In this document: piece by piece, positions 52,081 to 60,919 of the stretch
How positions within the stretch are numbered: position 1 is the stretch's first letter
Layout: every line of letters starts with the position of its first letter
From: CALJFL01 sp964590005
Lineage (GTDB): Bacteria; Pseudomonadota; Gammaproteobacteria; Pseudomonadales; Halieaceae
DNA: 64,000 nt
Direction of reading: 5' to 3'
Assembly (NCBI GenBank): GCA_964590005.1
Contig: CAZPVJ010000013.1
Span: 1-64,000, forward strand
Translations under genes and position numbers: made by a program
Notes under the pieces: model-generated
What the model saw: only the letters and a program-made list of their open reading frames with translations
Database searches by the model: none
Told to the model about the DNA's origin: nothing

Positions 52081-54888
52081 TTGATCCGCTTCCTAAAATA
52101 CACAGTAGCTGCCTATGGTTTCTACCTGGCAGTAAGCCTACTCATCGTCCTGCCCCTGCTCAATATAATGACACCCCGGCTGGTTGCCGAACAGCTGAAT
52201 CGGACACTGCATACCGAAATCATTCTGTTCAACCCATTCACGCTGGCGCTGGAAATTCGCAACGCCCGCCTGGATGAGCCCTCTGGCGAGACATTTGCGG
52301 CGCTGGAGAAAGCGCATATCAATCTTTCCACCGCCAGCCTTTGGCAGCGCGGCTGGGTCCTGGATTCTTTCCTGGTCAACGAGTTCTACGTCCACGTGCG
52401 CGGCCTGGCCGGCGGAGGCTTCAACTTCTCGGACATGCTGCCGCCCGCCGATGAAAGCGAAGCGGACTCCAGCGAAGAAGCGCTGCCGGCGCTTACGGTT
52501 GGCCGCTTTGAATTTGAAGCCCGGCGGATAGCGGTCACCCAGGAGGATCGCGAAAAGCCTTACTCCACCCACTGGGACGGTCTGTCGCTAAAGGTAAATA
52601 ACCTGTCAACCATCCGGCGCGAGGGCCAGCCCTATCGGCTGACAGCAGTAGCCGAGCAAGGCGGTCGCCTGACCTGGACCGGTGATGTCTCCATACCCGA
52701 TGCTACCAGTAGTGGTTCGCTGGAACTGGCCAATATCCACCTGCGAACCGCCTGGCGATTTCTCGAACCCTGGTTGGCGCTGGAGCTGACCGATGGACGA
52801 CTGACGCTAAGCGGCGATTACGCTGTTTCGTGGGCAGACACGCCAACATTCAGTATCGACAACGGGGAAGCCCTACTCAATACACTCGAGATTGTTCCGC
52901 AGGATCCGTCAGTATTGCCCGCCACCCACCTGCGACTCCCCGCCGCTAGCGTTGCCGGCATTTCAGTCGACAGCGGCACTTCTTCGGTGGATATCCAGGC
53001 TTTCACTATCCAGGGTCTCGATATCGCCGGTTTCAGCGAAGGGGACCGCGTCAGTCTGGCCGACCTGTTCGCCACCTCCTTTCCCCAAGCGGAGGGCACA
53101 AGCGACGATGACGAGGGAAACAGCAGCGACTGGCGGGTAGCCCTGGCGGGCTTTTCGCTACAGGAGGCCACGGTTTCCTGGCGCAGCGAGTATACAGAGC
53201 CGCCGGTAATGACCGTTTCCCCGATCAATGTTGGACTGAGCAATCTGCGTTGGCCACTGTCCGGGGAAGCACAAAGCGAGTTAGACATCTTGATCAACGA
53301 TGTTGCCTCATTGCAGGCAAGCGGACCGGTGGACCTGTCCTCGGGGTCGGCTTCGATAGACTATGCACTGGCGGGCCTGCCGCTGGGTTGGTTCAGCCCC
53401 AACCTGCCGACAGTCCTCAATGCCGATATCACCAATGGCACCGCTGCCGGTGAGGGACAACTGCGCCTGGCTGAGTTCGCCCCGGTGTGGACACAGATGG
53501 ACGGCGCCATCACCGATTTTTCGATGATTATTCGCGAGGAACAGGACTCGCTAACCGGCTGGCAACGATTACGCTGGAAAGGACTGAGCGTCGACCTACC
53601 CGGGCAAGCCGTGTTCATTGAGCAATTGCAACTCCGCAATTACTCAGGACGCCTGCATATCAAGGAAGATGGGACCATCAATACCCAGCGCATCCTCGAG
53701 GAGGAAGCGGCCGAGGCTAAAGCCGACCAACAACCCGGCGAAGCCGAATCAGCACCCTGGACGGTAGACATTCCAGAGATTCAATTGGTCGACAGCCAAC
53801 TGGATTTCAAGGATGAGTCCCTGCCACTGAACTTCCAGACAGTCATCGGCGAGCTGAACGGGAACATCAATGGTTTGGCGACCACCCCTGACAGCGTTGT
53901 GAAGGTAGATCTCAAGGGCTCCGTAGATGGCTACGCCCCCGTTTTACTCAATGGCACCGCGCAACCCTTTGGGGCGCCACCTGCGGTCGACCTGGGCCTG
54001 AGCTTTGAAGGTGTCGACCTGGCCCGACTCACACCCTATTCCGGCACCTACGCCGGCTACGCCATCGACAGCGGGATCCTTAACCTGGACGTGCATTACG
54101 GTTTGGAGAATAACCAGCTCGACGGGGACAACCAGATCGTTATCGACCAGTTAAAGCTGGGCGAGCGTATAGAAAGCGAAAAAGCCGTAGACCTGCCGAT
54201 TCAGCTGGCACTGGCGCTGCTCACTGATGCAAACGGCGTCATTGATCTGGCAGTCCCGGTCAGCGGGAATATCGATGATCCGGAGTTCTCGGTCGGGGGC
54301 GTTATCTTTGGCGCGCTTGTCAACCTGATCACCAAGGCGGTCACCGCACCATTTACGCTGCTGGCAAACCTCGTTGATAGCGACGAGGACCTGCAGACCG
54401 TGACCTTCCCTATCGGCTCAAGTGAGCTCGATGAACCTGGCGCGGGCAAGCTGGCAACGCTGGCAGGCGCCCTGCAACAGCGCCCCGAGTTAACCCTGGT
54501 GATCACCGGCAGACTGCACCCGACAGCAGACCGTACTCGCCTGCAAAAACGGCAGTTGGAAGCCGAACTGGTGGCCGGCGGTATCAGCGAGGAAGCCATC
54601 AAGGGCAAGGAAGATGCCTGGGCGGGTGCCATTGAATCGCGCTACCAGGCACTGGGGCTCGCCACCTCTGAACCACCGACCCTGGCCGATCAGGCCGATG
54701 CTGTGATCGCCAGTATTGAGATCAGCGAGGACCTGCTTAAGTCGCTCGCCGATGAGCGAGCCGCCAGCACCAAGCGCTTCCTGGTCAACGAGCAGGGAAT
54801 TTCGGCGGACCGGGCAGTCATCAGGCAGGCCGATATCACCGATGAGAGCAACCGTTTGAGTGGCGTCGAGATGTCGCTGGACGGCTAA
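52081..54888 (+). CDS. DUF748/AsmA-like envelope protein
   Basis: The 935-residue product belongs to the DUF748 group of AsmA-like proteins, long beta-rich bridges in the periplasm that are thought to carry phospholipids between membranes. It has one N-terminal anchor helix (about 8-30, TVAAYGFYLAVSLLIVLPLL), early family segments NPFTLALEIRNARLDEPSGE and LDSFLVNEFYVHVRG, many alternating strands, and the DUF748 C-terminal core LPIQLALALLTDANGVIDLA, DPEFSVGGVIFGALVNLITK and PFTLLANLVDSDEDLQTVTF. A helical segment near the C-terminus follows. The start is TTG at 52081 with a weak ribosome site. The stop overlaps convergent sprT by four bases. Confidence 0.88.
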   Translation: MIRFLKYTVAAYGFYLAVSLLIVLPLLNIMTPRLVAEQLNRTLHTEIILFNPFTLALEIRNARLDEPSGETFAALEKAHINLSTASLWQRGWVLDSFLVNEFYVHVRGLAGGGFNFSDMLPPADESEADSSEEALPALTVGRFEFEARRIAVTQEDREKPYSTHWDGLSLKVNNLSTIRREGQPYRLTAVAEQGGRLTWTGDVSIPDATSSGSLELANIHLRTAWRFLEPWLALELTDGRLTLSGDYAVSWADTPTFSIDNGEALLNTLEIVPQDPSVLPATHLRLPAASVAGISVDSGTSSVDIQAFTIQGLDIAGFSEGDRVSLADLFATSFPQAEGTSDDDEGNSSDWRVALAGFSLQEATVSWRSEYTEPPVMTVSPINVGLSNLRWPLSGEAQSELDILINDVASLQASGPVDLSSGSASIDYALAGLPLGWFSPNLPTVLNADITNGTAAGEGQLRLAEFAPVWTQMDGAITDFSMIIREEQDSLTGWQRLRWKGLSVDLPGQAVFIEQLQLRNYSGRLHIKEDGTINTQRILEEEAAEAKADQQPGEAESAPWTVDIPEIQLVDSQLDFKDESLPLNFQTVIGELNGNINGLATTPDSVVKVDLKGSVDGYAPVLLNGTAQPFGAPPAVDLGLSFEGVDLARLTPYSGTYAGYAIDSGILNLDVHYGLENNQLDGDNQIVIDQLKLGERIESEKAVDLPIQLALALLTDANGVIDLAVPVSGNIDDPEFSVGGVIFGALVNLITKAVTAPFTLLANLVDSDEDLQTVTFPIGSSELDEPGAGKLATLAGALQQRPELTLVITGRLHPTADRTRLQKRQLEAELVAGGISEEAIKGKEDAWAGAIESRYQALGLATSEPPTLADQADAVIASIEISEDLLKSLADERAASTKRFLVNEQGISADRAVIRQADITDESNRLSGVEMSLDG

Positions 54889-55409
54889 CCCACGTAGACC
54901 AGGTCGCCGTGGCACTGGCGACACTGGTAACTCGCCTTGCCTTTTTGCACCCGGTTATGACGGGTAGATGATACCTCGTGATCCTGGCAGAGACAGCGGT
55001 AAGCGTGGCTGCGCTGACGACGCTGTGGAATCCCGCTCAGGTCCAGATTGAAGGTGACACCCGGATCGGCACCAAACCCCGCCATCAGGGCTTGCCACTC
55101 AGGACCATGCGGCTTGACCCGCCGGTCATCATAGAGCTGGTGAATGATGTAGTGGGCTACTTCATGGGGTACCGTGTCGCGGAGATTTTCAACATAGTAC
55201 TTGCCAAAAATCCACGGGTTATAACGTATCCAACATTTCTTGCCATGGACCTTGAACATCCCGGCCGTCGTGCCCTGCAAATCAAACTCGACTGGCAGCA
55301 TAGGGAATTGATAGTCCAGCAGCTTACCGGCCAGACTCACAAATAGCTCAGTGCGCTCTCGCACCTCCGCCTGCTCTGCTGCGCCAATAGGTTCTATCAG
55401 ATCCGGCAA
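54885..55409 (-). CDS. sprT: SprT family zinc metalloprotease-like protein
   Basis: The 174-residue product has the zinc-metalloprotease motif HEVAH (82-86, in TVPHEVAHYIIHQLY), PHGPEWQALM with a further ligand, and a C-terminal zinc ribbon (YRCLCQ and YQCRQCHGDL). It is related to eukaryotic Spartan, which removes DNA-protein crosslinks; the bacterial role is not settled. Start: the frame is open to 55469, but TTG at 55409 has GGGGGAG seven bases upstream and avoids overlapping the LysR gene that ends at 55414. Confidence 0.87.
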   Translation of the reverse strand: MPDLIEPIGAAEQAEVRERTELFVSLAGKLLDYQFPMLPVEFDLQGTTAGMFKVHGKKCWIRYNPWIFGKYYVENLRDTVPHEVAHYIIHQLYDDRRVKPHGPEWQALMAGFGADPGVTFNLDLSGIPQRRQRSHAYRCLCQDHEVSSTRHNRVQKGKASYQCRQCHGDLVYVG

Positions 55410-55413
55410 CTGC

Positions 55414-56301
55414 TCACTCCCCCGACCACTTATCGCTGCACATCGCCAGCCACTGCCTCGCCGTTGCACCGTGAAATCGTTTCTTGTGCGTGATGATATT
55501 CAATTGCCGGCGGAAGTCACGTTGTGGCACGGCAACGGGCACCAGTGAACCCCGATTGAAGGCCTCAACAAGACTGATAGCAGACAGACAACCAACCCCC
55601 AGACCGGCCTCAACTGCGCGCTTGATCGCCTCAGTGTGCTGTAACTCCAGGGTGATGTTGAGGTCTGGCAGAATGCCACGCATGGCCCGTTCGAAGGTTT
55701 GCCGCGTGCCGGAACCGGTCTCCCTGACAATCCAGTCCTGCGCCAGCAGCTGTTCATCGCTTGCGCTGGTACCGGCCAGCGGGTGACCCGGCGCCACAAA
55801 TACCTGTAGCTCATCGCTTCGCCAGTGACGGGTGTCCAACTCCGGATGGACGAACTCACCCTCCACCAGGCCAATGGCCAGTTCAAAGTCAGCGACGGCC
55901 TCGGCGATCGTTTCGGTGTTGGCCACGGTCAATGAGACATCGGCATCAGGAAAGCGCTGACGAAAATCGGCAATCATGCCCACGGCAAGATAGTTACCGA
56001 TGGTCAGCGTTGCGCCAAGCTGCAGTCTGCCGATCACCTCACCCCCCTCAAGGGCGTTCTCAAACGCGCGAGCCTGGGCCAGCAAGTTCTCAGCTGACGG
56101 GCGCAGTTCTCGGCCCAACTCGCTCAGTCGCAGGCGTTTGCCGCGCCGATCGAACAGTTGCACGGAAAACTGCTGTTCCAGCTCCTTGAGGGAGCCACTG
56201 GCCGCCGACTGCGACATCGCCAGGCTGTCGGCGGCCCGGGTGATGTTTTCGAAATGCGCCGTGGCCAGAAAAACCTCAAGCTGACGCAGGCTGTACCGCA
56301 T
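55414..56301 (-). CDS. finR: LysR-family regulator, FinR-like
   Basis: The 295-residue product has the LysR HTH (LRQLEVFLATAHFENITRAA, DSLAMSQSAASGSLKELEQQ) and an effector domain (QLGATLTIGNYLAVGMIADF). It is divergent from fpr, the arrangement known in Pseudomonas, where FinR activates fpr under superoxide stress. The shared 139-base region holds a near-perfect inverted repeat at 56311-56333, right before its start codon. The name is given on synteny and on overall resemblance; the protein could also be called YeiE-like. sprT follows after four bases on the same strand. Confidence 0.8.
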   Translation of the reverse strand: MRYSLRQLEVFLATAHFENITRAADSLAMSQSAASGSLKELEQQFSVQLFDRRGKRLRLSELGRELRPSAENLLAQARAFENALEGGEVIGRLQLGATLTIGNYLAVGMIADFRQRFPDADVSLTVANTETIAEAVADFELAIGLVEGEFVHPELDTRHWRSDELQVFVAPGHPLAGTSASDEQLLAQDWIVRETGSGTRQTFERAMRGILPDLNITLELQHTEAIKRAVEAGLGVGCLSAISLVEAFNRGSLVPVAVPQRDFRRQLNIITHKKRFHGATARQWLAMCSDKWSGE

Positions 56302-56310
56302 GTGTACTCC

Positions 56311-56333
56311 ATATATTGATTTTATCGATATAT
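56311..56333. promoter_or_regulatory. LysR-type operator between finR-like gene and fpr
   Basis: ATATATTGAT-TTT-ATCGATATAT is an inverted repeat with 10-base arms, one mismatch and a 3-base centre. The core ATTGAT-N3-ATCGAT fits the T-N11-A LysR-box rule. It lies 10-32 bases before the regulator's start codon, where bound protein would repress its own gene and could activate fpr. Confidence 0.68.
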
Positions 56334-56440
56334 TATATCTTTTATTCCCGTTTTACCAATATAAAGCCGTTACTTACACTGTTCCCAAGACACTGATGGC
56401 TCCGCATTGGCGGGACCGACACATGAAAAGGGTGACATCG

Positions 56441-57214
56441 ATGGCGACAATACTGCGTGAGGAAGTGACCGAGGTTCACCACTGGACGGATCGGCTGTTC
56501 AGCTTCAAGACTACTCGAAACCCGGGCTTTCGATTCAAGAACGGGCACTTCACAATGATTGGCCTGGAGCGCGAGGGAAAACCCTTGATGCGCGCCTACA
56601 GCATGGCCAGTGCCAACTATGAAGATGAGCTGGAGTTTTTCAGCATCAAGGTGCCGGATGGCCCGCTTACCTCAAAGCTGCAGAATATTCGGGTCGGGGA
56701 TGAGCTACTGGTCAACAGCAAGGCGACAGGAACACTGGTCCTGGACCACTTGCTACCCGGCAGGAACCTGTACTTGATTGCTACCGGAACAGGGCTGGCG
56801 CCCTTCATGAGTATTATCAAGGATCCCGAAATCTACGAGGCTTTTGACAAGGTCATCCTGACGCACGGATGTCGCACTGTGGACGAATTGGCCTACCAGG
56901 AGCTCATCACGCGGGAGTTACCCAACCACGAGTACCTCGGCGAGATCATCGCTGACAAACTGCTGTACTACCCTACAGTCACCCGGGAAAAGTTCCGCAA
57001 CAACGGCCGACTCACAGACCTTTTACGCATAGGTAAACTACCCCGTGATCTCGGCCTGAACCCGATCAGTGTCGAACACGACCGCTTTATGATCTGCGGC
57101 AGCCCCAGCATGCTAAAAGACATCACCGGCATGCTGGACAGCCAGGGCTTTGCGGAGTCCAGGCACGGTGTAGCAGCCCACTACGTCATCGAGCGGGCTT
57201 TCGTCGAAAGCTGA
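56441..57214 (+). CDS. fpr: Ferredoxin-NADP+ reductase
   Basis: Fpr moves electrons between NADPH and ferredoxin or flavodoxin, supporting iron-sulfur repair under oxidative stress. The 257-residue product matches the Pseudomonas FprA type: VHHWTDRLFSFKTTRNPGFR, the FAD-binding RAYSMAS (51-57), FFSIKVPDGPLTSKLQ, the NADP motif IATGTGLAPFMSI, the CGSPSMLKD segment and the FAD-stacking C-terminus YVIERAFVES. Start: ATG at 56441 has AGGGTGA at good spacing; an in-frame ATG at 56423 would add six residues. Divergent from the FinR-like gene. Confidence 0.94.
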   Translation: MATILREEVTEVHHWTDRLFSFKTTRNPGFRFKNGHFTMIGLEREGKPLMRAYSMASANYEDELEFFSIKVPDGPLTSKLQNIRVGDELLVNSKATGTLVLDHLLPGRNLYLIATGTGLAPFMSIIKDPEIYEAFDKVILTHGCRTVDELAYQELITRELPNHEYLGEIIADKLLYYPTVTREKFRNNGRLTDLLRIGKLPRDLGLNPISVEHDRFMICGSPSMLKDITGMLDSQGFAESRHGVAAHYVIERAFVES

Positions 57215-57216
57215 TT

Positions 57217-58917
57217 TCAGCTTGCTTTGGCGACGTCCAGTGCGTCCCTGACCTGTGCCTTTACGAACTTGCCGCTGGCGTTACGCGGCAGGGGCTCGTC
57301 GACAAACCAGATGTAGCGCGGGATCTTGAAAGAGGCCAACAAGCCCTTGAGGTGATCGCGCAGCGCATCGGCGGCCACTGAACTACCCGGCTTGCAGTAA
57401 ACGGCCGTGCCCACCTCCTCGCCCAGGCGCTCGTCGGCCACCGCGAAAACCACGCACTCGGCCACTGCCTCGTGGGAAAAGATTGCGTTCTCCACCTCGG
57501 CGCAATATACATTCTCCCCACCGCGCAGCACCATATCCTTGGCTCGATCCACCAGGAAGATGAAGCCGTCTTCATCCATATAGGCGATGTCACCCGTGTG
57601 CAGCCAACCTTCCGTGATTGTCTCGGCAGTAGCCTCAGGTCGATTCAGATAACCTTTAATAACCGATGCACCGCGCACCCATAGCTCACCAATCTCGCCC
57701 GGCGGCAGTGCATTACCGCTGGCATCAACACATTGCGCTTCCAGGGTCGGCACAGCCGGTCCCACACTTGCCGGACGATCGATAAAGAACTTCGATGACA
57801 CCGCCGAAATGATCCCACAGACTTCGGTCATGCCGTAGCCCGTCGTGGGAGCGACGTCATCCATGACCTTATCTACCTTGGCCACCAGGTCGGGCTGCAT
57901 CGCGGCACCACCGCCGCCTATACCCTTGAGTGACGACAGGTCCCGGGTTTTCGCATCCGGATGCATCAGCATTTCCCGCGTCATCATCGGCACGCCGGCA
58001 AACGAGGTAATTTGCTCTGCTTCGATTAGACGCAACGCCTCGCCGGCGTCCCATTTGTACATGTGCACCATCTTGCCACCGGCCATCGCTACCACCTGTG
58101 CGACACAGTTGTTGGCTGTTACGTGAAACAGCGGCGTGGCCACAATGGCGCGCACGTCCGGTAATCCGGCAGGTGCGGCTGACTCGTCCCCGGCAGCAGC
58201 GGCCAGAGCCTTGGGTTGCACCAGGTTCATAAAGGCCATATTCATCACATTGGTGATGCAACCCCGGTGTGTCAGCTGGGCGCCTTTGGGCGTGCCAGTT
58301 GTGCCGGAGGTATAGAAGATACAGGCATCGTCATCAGGATCTATGGTGGCGTCCGGCAATTCCGCCGGGGCATTAATCACCTCAACCCAGTCAATTGCCC
58401 ATTCCGGAAGATCCTCTTCCATCCGTACCACGGTGACCTTAAGCTCCGGGAAATCATCACGGATTTCAGCAAAACGCAGCATCCGTTCACGATCACAGAT
58501 CAGCACCTTGGGGGCGGAATCCTGCAGGCCAAAGTTGAGTTCATGAGGTACCCACCAGGCGTTCACGCCAACGACGACGGCACCCAGGGAAGTAACAGCC
58601 CAGTAAGAAAGCATCCATTCGGGGTAGTTGCGCATGGCAATCGCAACCCGGTCACCGTGACCTACACCCTGTGATTGCAGCCAGTTGGCTATGGAGGCCA
58701 CGTACTCATGGGCCTGCGTATAGCTACAGCGCTCCTCCTGGAACACCAGGTACTCCTTGTCGCCATGACCCGCTGTACTCAACCAGAGATCGCGCAGCGA
58801 GCCCGGTGCATGGGTATAACACCTGGCCGGGTAACCGCGGATTTCCTGCGTGGTGACTTCGAACAACTGTCCGGGAGAGGTCATTTCCTCCCAAGCCTGC
58901 TTTAACTCCTGGTACAC
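57217..58917 (-). CDS. AMP-dependent acyl-CoA ligase
   Basis: The 566-residue product is an adenylate-forming acyl-CoA synthetase that activates a carboxylic acid with ATP and CoA. Motifs seen: the P-loop IFYTSGTTGTPKGAQLTHRG, the A5 segment TTGYGMTEVCGII, the A7/A8 segment LHTGDIAYMDEDGFIFLVDR followed by KDMVLRGGENVYCAEVE, and the catalytic Lys near the end in PRNASGKFVKAQV. The substrate is not clear; relatives act on medium- to long-chain or branched acids. It is divergent from the APH-crotonase-thiolase operon, with which it probably shares the 187-base promoter region. Confidence 0.9.
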   Translation of the reverse strand: MYQELKQAWEEMTSPGQLFEVTTQEIRGYPARCYTHAPGSLRDLWLSTAGHGDKEYLVFQEERCSYTQAHEYVASIANWLQSQGVGHGDRVAIAMRNYPEWMLSYWAVTSLGAVVVGVNAWWVPHELNFGLQDSAPKVLICDRERMLRFAEIRDDFPELKVTVVRMEEDLPEWAIDWVEVINAPAELPDATIDPDDDACIFYTSGTTGTPKGAQLTHRGCITNVMNMAFMNLVQPKALAAAAGDESAAPAGLPDVRAIVATPLFHVTANNCVAQVVAMAGGKMVHMYKWDAGEALRLIEAEQITSFAGVPMMTREMLMHPDAKTRDLSSLKGIGGGGAAMQPDLVAKVDKVMDDVAPTTGYGMTEVCGIISAVSSKFFIDRPASVGPAVPTLEAQCVDASGNALPPGEIGELWVRGASVIKGYLNRPEATAETITEGWLHTGDIAYMDEDGFIFLVDRAKDMVLRGGENVYCAEVENAIFSHEAVAECVVFAVADERLGEEVGTAVYCKPGSSVAADALRDHLKGLLASFKIPRYIWFVDEPLPRNASGKFVKAQVRDALDVAKAS

Positions 58918-59104
58918 GGCAAATCCTTACTTATATCATTATGGGCCCGAAAGCGTAGCGCCGCAGAGGCGCAAGTTCAATGCCCTGAGGGTGTCGCTTT
59001 GCGTCTATTTTTTTGATCCCGGACGCCATTGCCCCTACACTGCCTGTCCCACAGAATTACCTGCCTTCACCGGCAGTGAGCGTAGCTGAGATAAGAGGAC
59101 ACCC

Positions 59105-60130
59105 ATGAGCACCCAGACGCTGGATACCGCCAGGCTCTCAGAGTACCTGAAGGGACGCATTCCTGACTTTCCTGGCGAGGTAAGTGCCGAGAAGTTTGCC
59201 GGCGGCCAGTCCAACCCCACCTTCAAAATTACGGCTGGCGAGCATGACTATGTACTCAGGCGCAAGCCGCCCGGTGAACTACTGGCCTCCGCCCATGCAG
59301 TTGACCGCGAATTCCGGGTGATCAGCGCGCTCGGCGGAACCGACGTACCGGTACCCAAAACGTTTCTGCTGTGCGATGACGATAGCGTGGTCGGCTCCAT
59401 GTTCTATTTGATGGAGTACCTGGAGGGGCGCGTATTCTGGGACCCAACCCTGCCCGAAGTCAGCGACAACAGCGAGCGCGCCGCGATCTACGACGATATG
59501 AACCGGGTACTCGCCGCCCTGCACACGGTAGACGTAGACGCCGTCGGCCTCAGCGACTTTGGCCGGCCGGGCAACTATTTTGAGCGCCAGGTAAACCGCT
59601 GGACCAAGCAGTACCGGGCCTCCGAAACAGAGCACAGCGAGGCCATGGAGACATTGATCAGCTGGCTGCCGACCCATATGCCGCCCGACGACGGTGCCAA
59701 CGGCCTGGTGCACGGGGATTACCGCCTGGACAATGTCATGTTTCATCCCACTGAACCAAGAATCATCGCCGTGCTGGACTGGGAGCTGTCAACCCTGGGT
59801 CACCCCCTGGCCGACCTGGCCTACCAGGTGATGGCCTGGCAATTGCCGGGAGACGGGAGCCTGCGCGGCATGATGGACGTTAATCGCGCCGACTACGGAA
59901 TCCCGAGTGACCAGGAGTACATTGATCGCTATTGCGAGCGCACCGGCCGCAGCTCTATCGACAACTGGAATTTTTACCTGGTGTTCTGCTTTTTCCGCCT
60001 CGCTGCCATTCTGCAGGGCGTCAAGAAACGGGCACTGATCGGCACTGCATCGAGCGCTGAGGCCGAAGCGAAAGGCGCCATGGTAGAGGGTCTTGCCCAA
60101 TACGGCGTTCACTACATCAATCAAGCATAA
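59105..60130 (+). CDS. APH-family phosphotransferase (ACAD10/11 N-domain-like)
   Basis: The 341-residue product is an aminoglycoside-phosphotransferase-fold kinase: GGQSNPTFKITAGEHDYVLR (P-loop strand and Lys region), LMEYLEGRVFWDPTLPEVS, the catalytic loop GLVHGDYRLDNVMF and the metal-binding IAVLDWELSTLGHPLADLAY. This subgroup is the same as the kinase domain of ACAD10/ACAD11, which phosphorylates 4-hydroxyacyl-CoAs so that they can be degraded. Its place ahead of a crotonase and a thiolase supports an acyl-CoA substrate and not antibiotic resistance. Confidence 0.85.
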   Translation: MSTQTLDTARLSEYLKGRIPDFPGEVSAEKFAGGQSNPTFKITAGEHDYVLRRKPPGELLASAHAVDREFRVISALGGTDVPVPKTFLLCDDDSVVGSMFYLMEYLEGRVFWDPTLPEVSDNSERAAIYDDMNRVLAALHTVDVDAVGLSDFGRPGNYFERQVNRWTKQYRASETEHSEAMETLISWLPTHMPPDDGANGLVHGDYRLDNVMFHPTEPRIIAVLDWELSTLGHPLADLAYQVMAWQLPGDGSLRGMMDVNRADYGIPSDQEYIDRYCERTGRSSIDNWNFYLVFCFFRLAAILQGVKKRALIGTASSAEAEAKGAMVEGLAQYGVHYINQA

Positions 60131-60143
60131 AGGAAAGCAACCC

Positions 60144-60908
60144 ATGGGAAATGAAGTACTAACCAGCGCCGAGGACGGCGTACTCACAATTACCCTCAAT
60201 CGTCCGGAGGCGAAAAACGCTGCCAACCGGGCCCTCGCCGAGGGAGTCGCTGCTGCCGTTGACGAGCTGGAAGCAAATGACGACCTGCGGGTCGCGATTC
60301 TTACCGGCGCAGGCGGTACCTTCTGCTCGGGTATGGACCTGAAGGCCTTTGTCACCGGCGAATTACCCCAGGTTGAAGGACGCGGCTTTGGTGGTTTCAC
60401 CGAGTACCGCGCGAGTAAGCCGATCATTGCCGCGGTTGAAGGCTATGCACTTGCCGGCGGATTCGAACTGGCAATCAGTTGCGATCTCATCGTCGCGGCG
60501 GAGGACTCCAAGTTCGGTATCCCCGAGGTAAAGCGTGGCCTCGCAGCCGCCGCGGGTGGTCTCGCCAAGCTGCCAAAGCAGATCTCCTCCCGGATCGCCA
60601 TGGAACTGGCACTGACCGGTGATTTCATCAGTGCCCAGCGTGCCTACGAACTGGGCCTCATCAATGAGGTGGTCGCATCGGGTGGCGCACTGGAGGCTGC
60701 CAAGGCGCTGGCTGCCAGGATTGCCGCCAATGGACCGCTGGCTATCGCCGCCAGCATGCAGGTTGTCGCGGCGGCCCAGGACTGGACCACGGACGAGATG
60801 ATGGAAAAGCAGAACAAGATCCTCAATCCGGTCTTCGTCAGTGAGGACGCCATCGAAGGCGCCACCGCATTCGCCGAGAAACGCGCGCCTAACTGGAAAG
60901 GCAAATAG
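60144..60908 (+). CDS. Enoyl-CoA hydratase (crotonase family)
   Basis: The 254-residue product is a crotonase-fold hydratase: TFCSGMDLKAFVTGELP and EGYALAGGFELAISCDLIVA form the oxyanion hole, and FGIPEVKRGLAAAAGGLAKL carries the catalytic Glu. A CaiD-like or generic enoyl-CoA hydratase role is likely. Start: ATG at 60144 has AAAGGAAAG upstream; the frame is open earlier, inside the kinase gene. It is the middle gene of the kinase-crotonase-thiolase operon, 13 bases after the kinase stop and 11 before the thiolase. Confidence 0.9.
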   Translation: MGNEVLTSAEDGVLTITLNRPEAKNAANRALAEGVAAAVDELEANDDLRVAILTGAGGTFCSGMDLKAFVTGELPQVEGRGFGGFTEYRASKPIIAAVEGYALAGGFELAISCDLIVAAEDSKFGIPEVKRGLAAAAGGLAKLPKQISSRIAMELALTGDFISAQRAYELGLINEVVASGGALEAAKALAARIAANGPLAIAASMQVVAAAQDWTTDEMMEKQNKILNPVFVSEDAIEGATAFAEKRAPNWKGK

Positions 60909-60919
60909 GAGCTACCACT

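Noticed and set aside
59105..60130. APH-fold protein considered as an aminoglycoside resistance gene
   Set aside because: The subgroup motifs and the operon with crotonase and thiolase indicate an acyl-CoA substrate.
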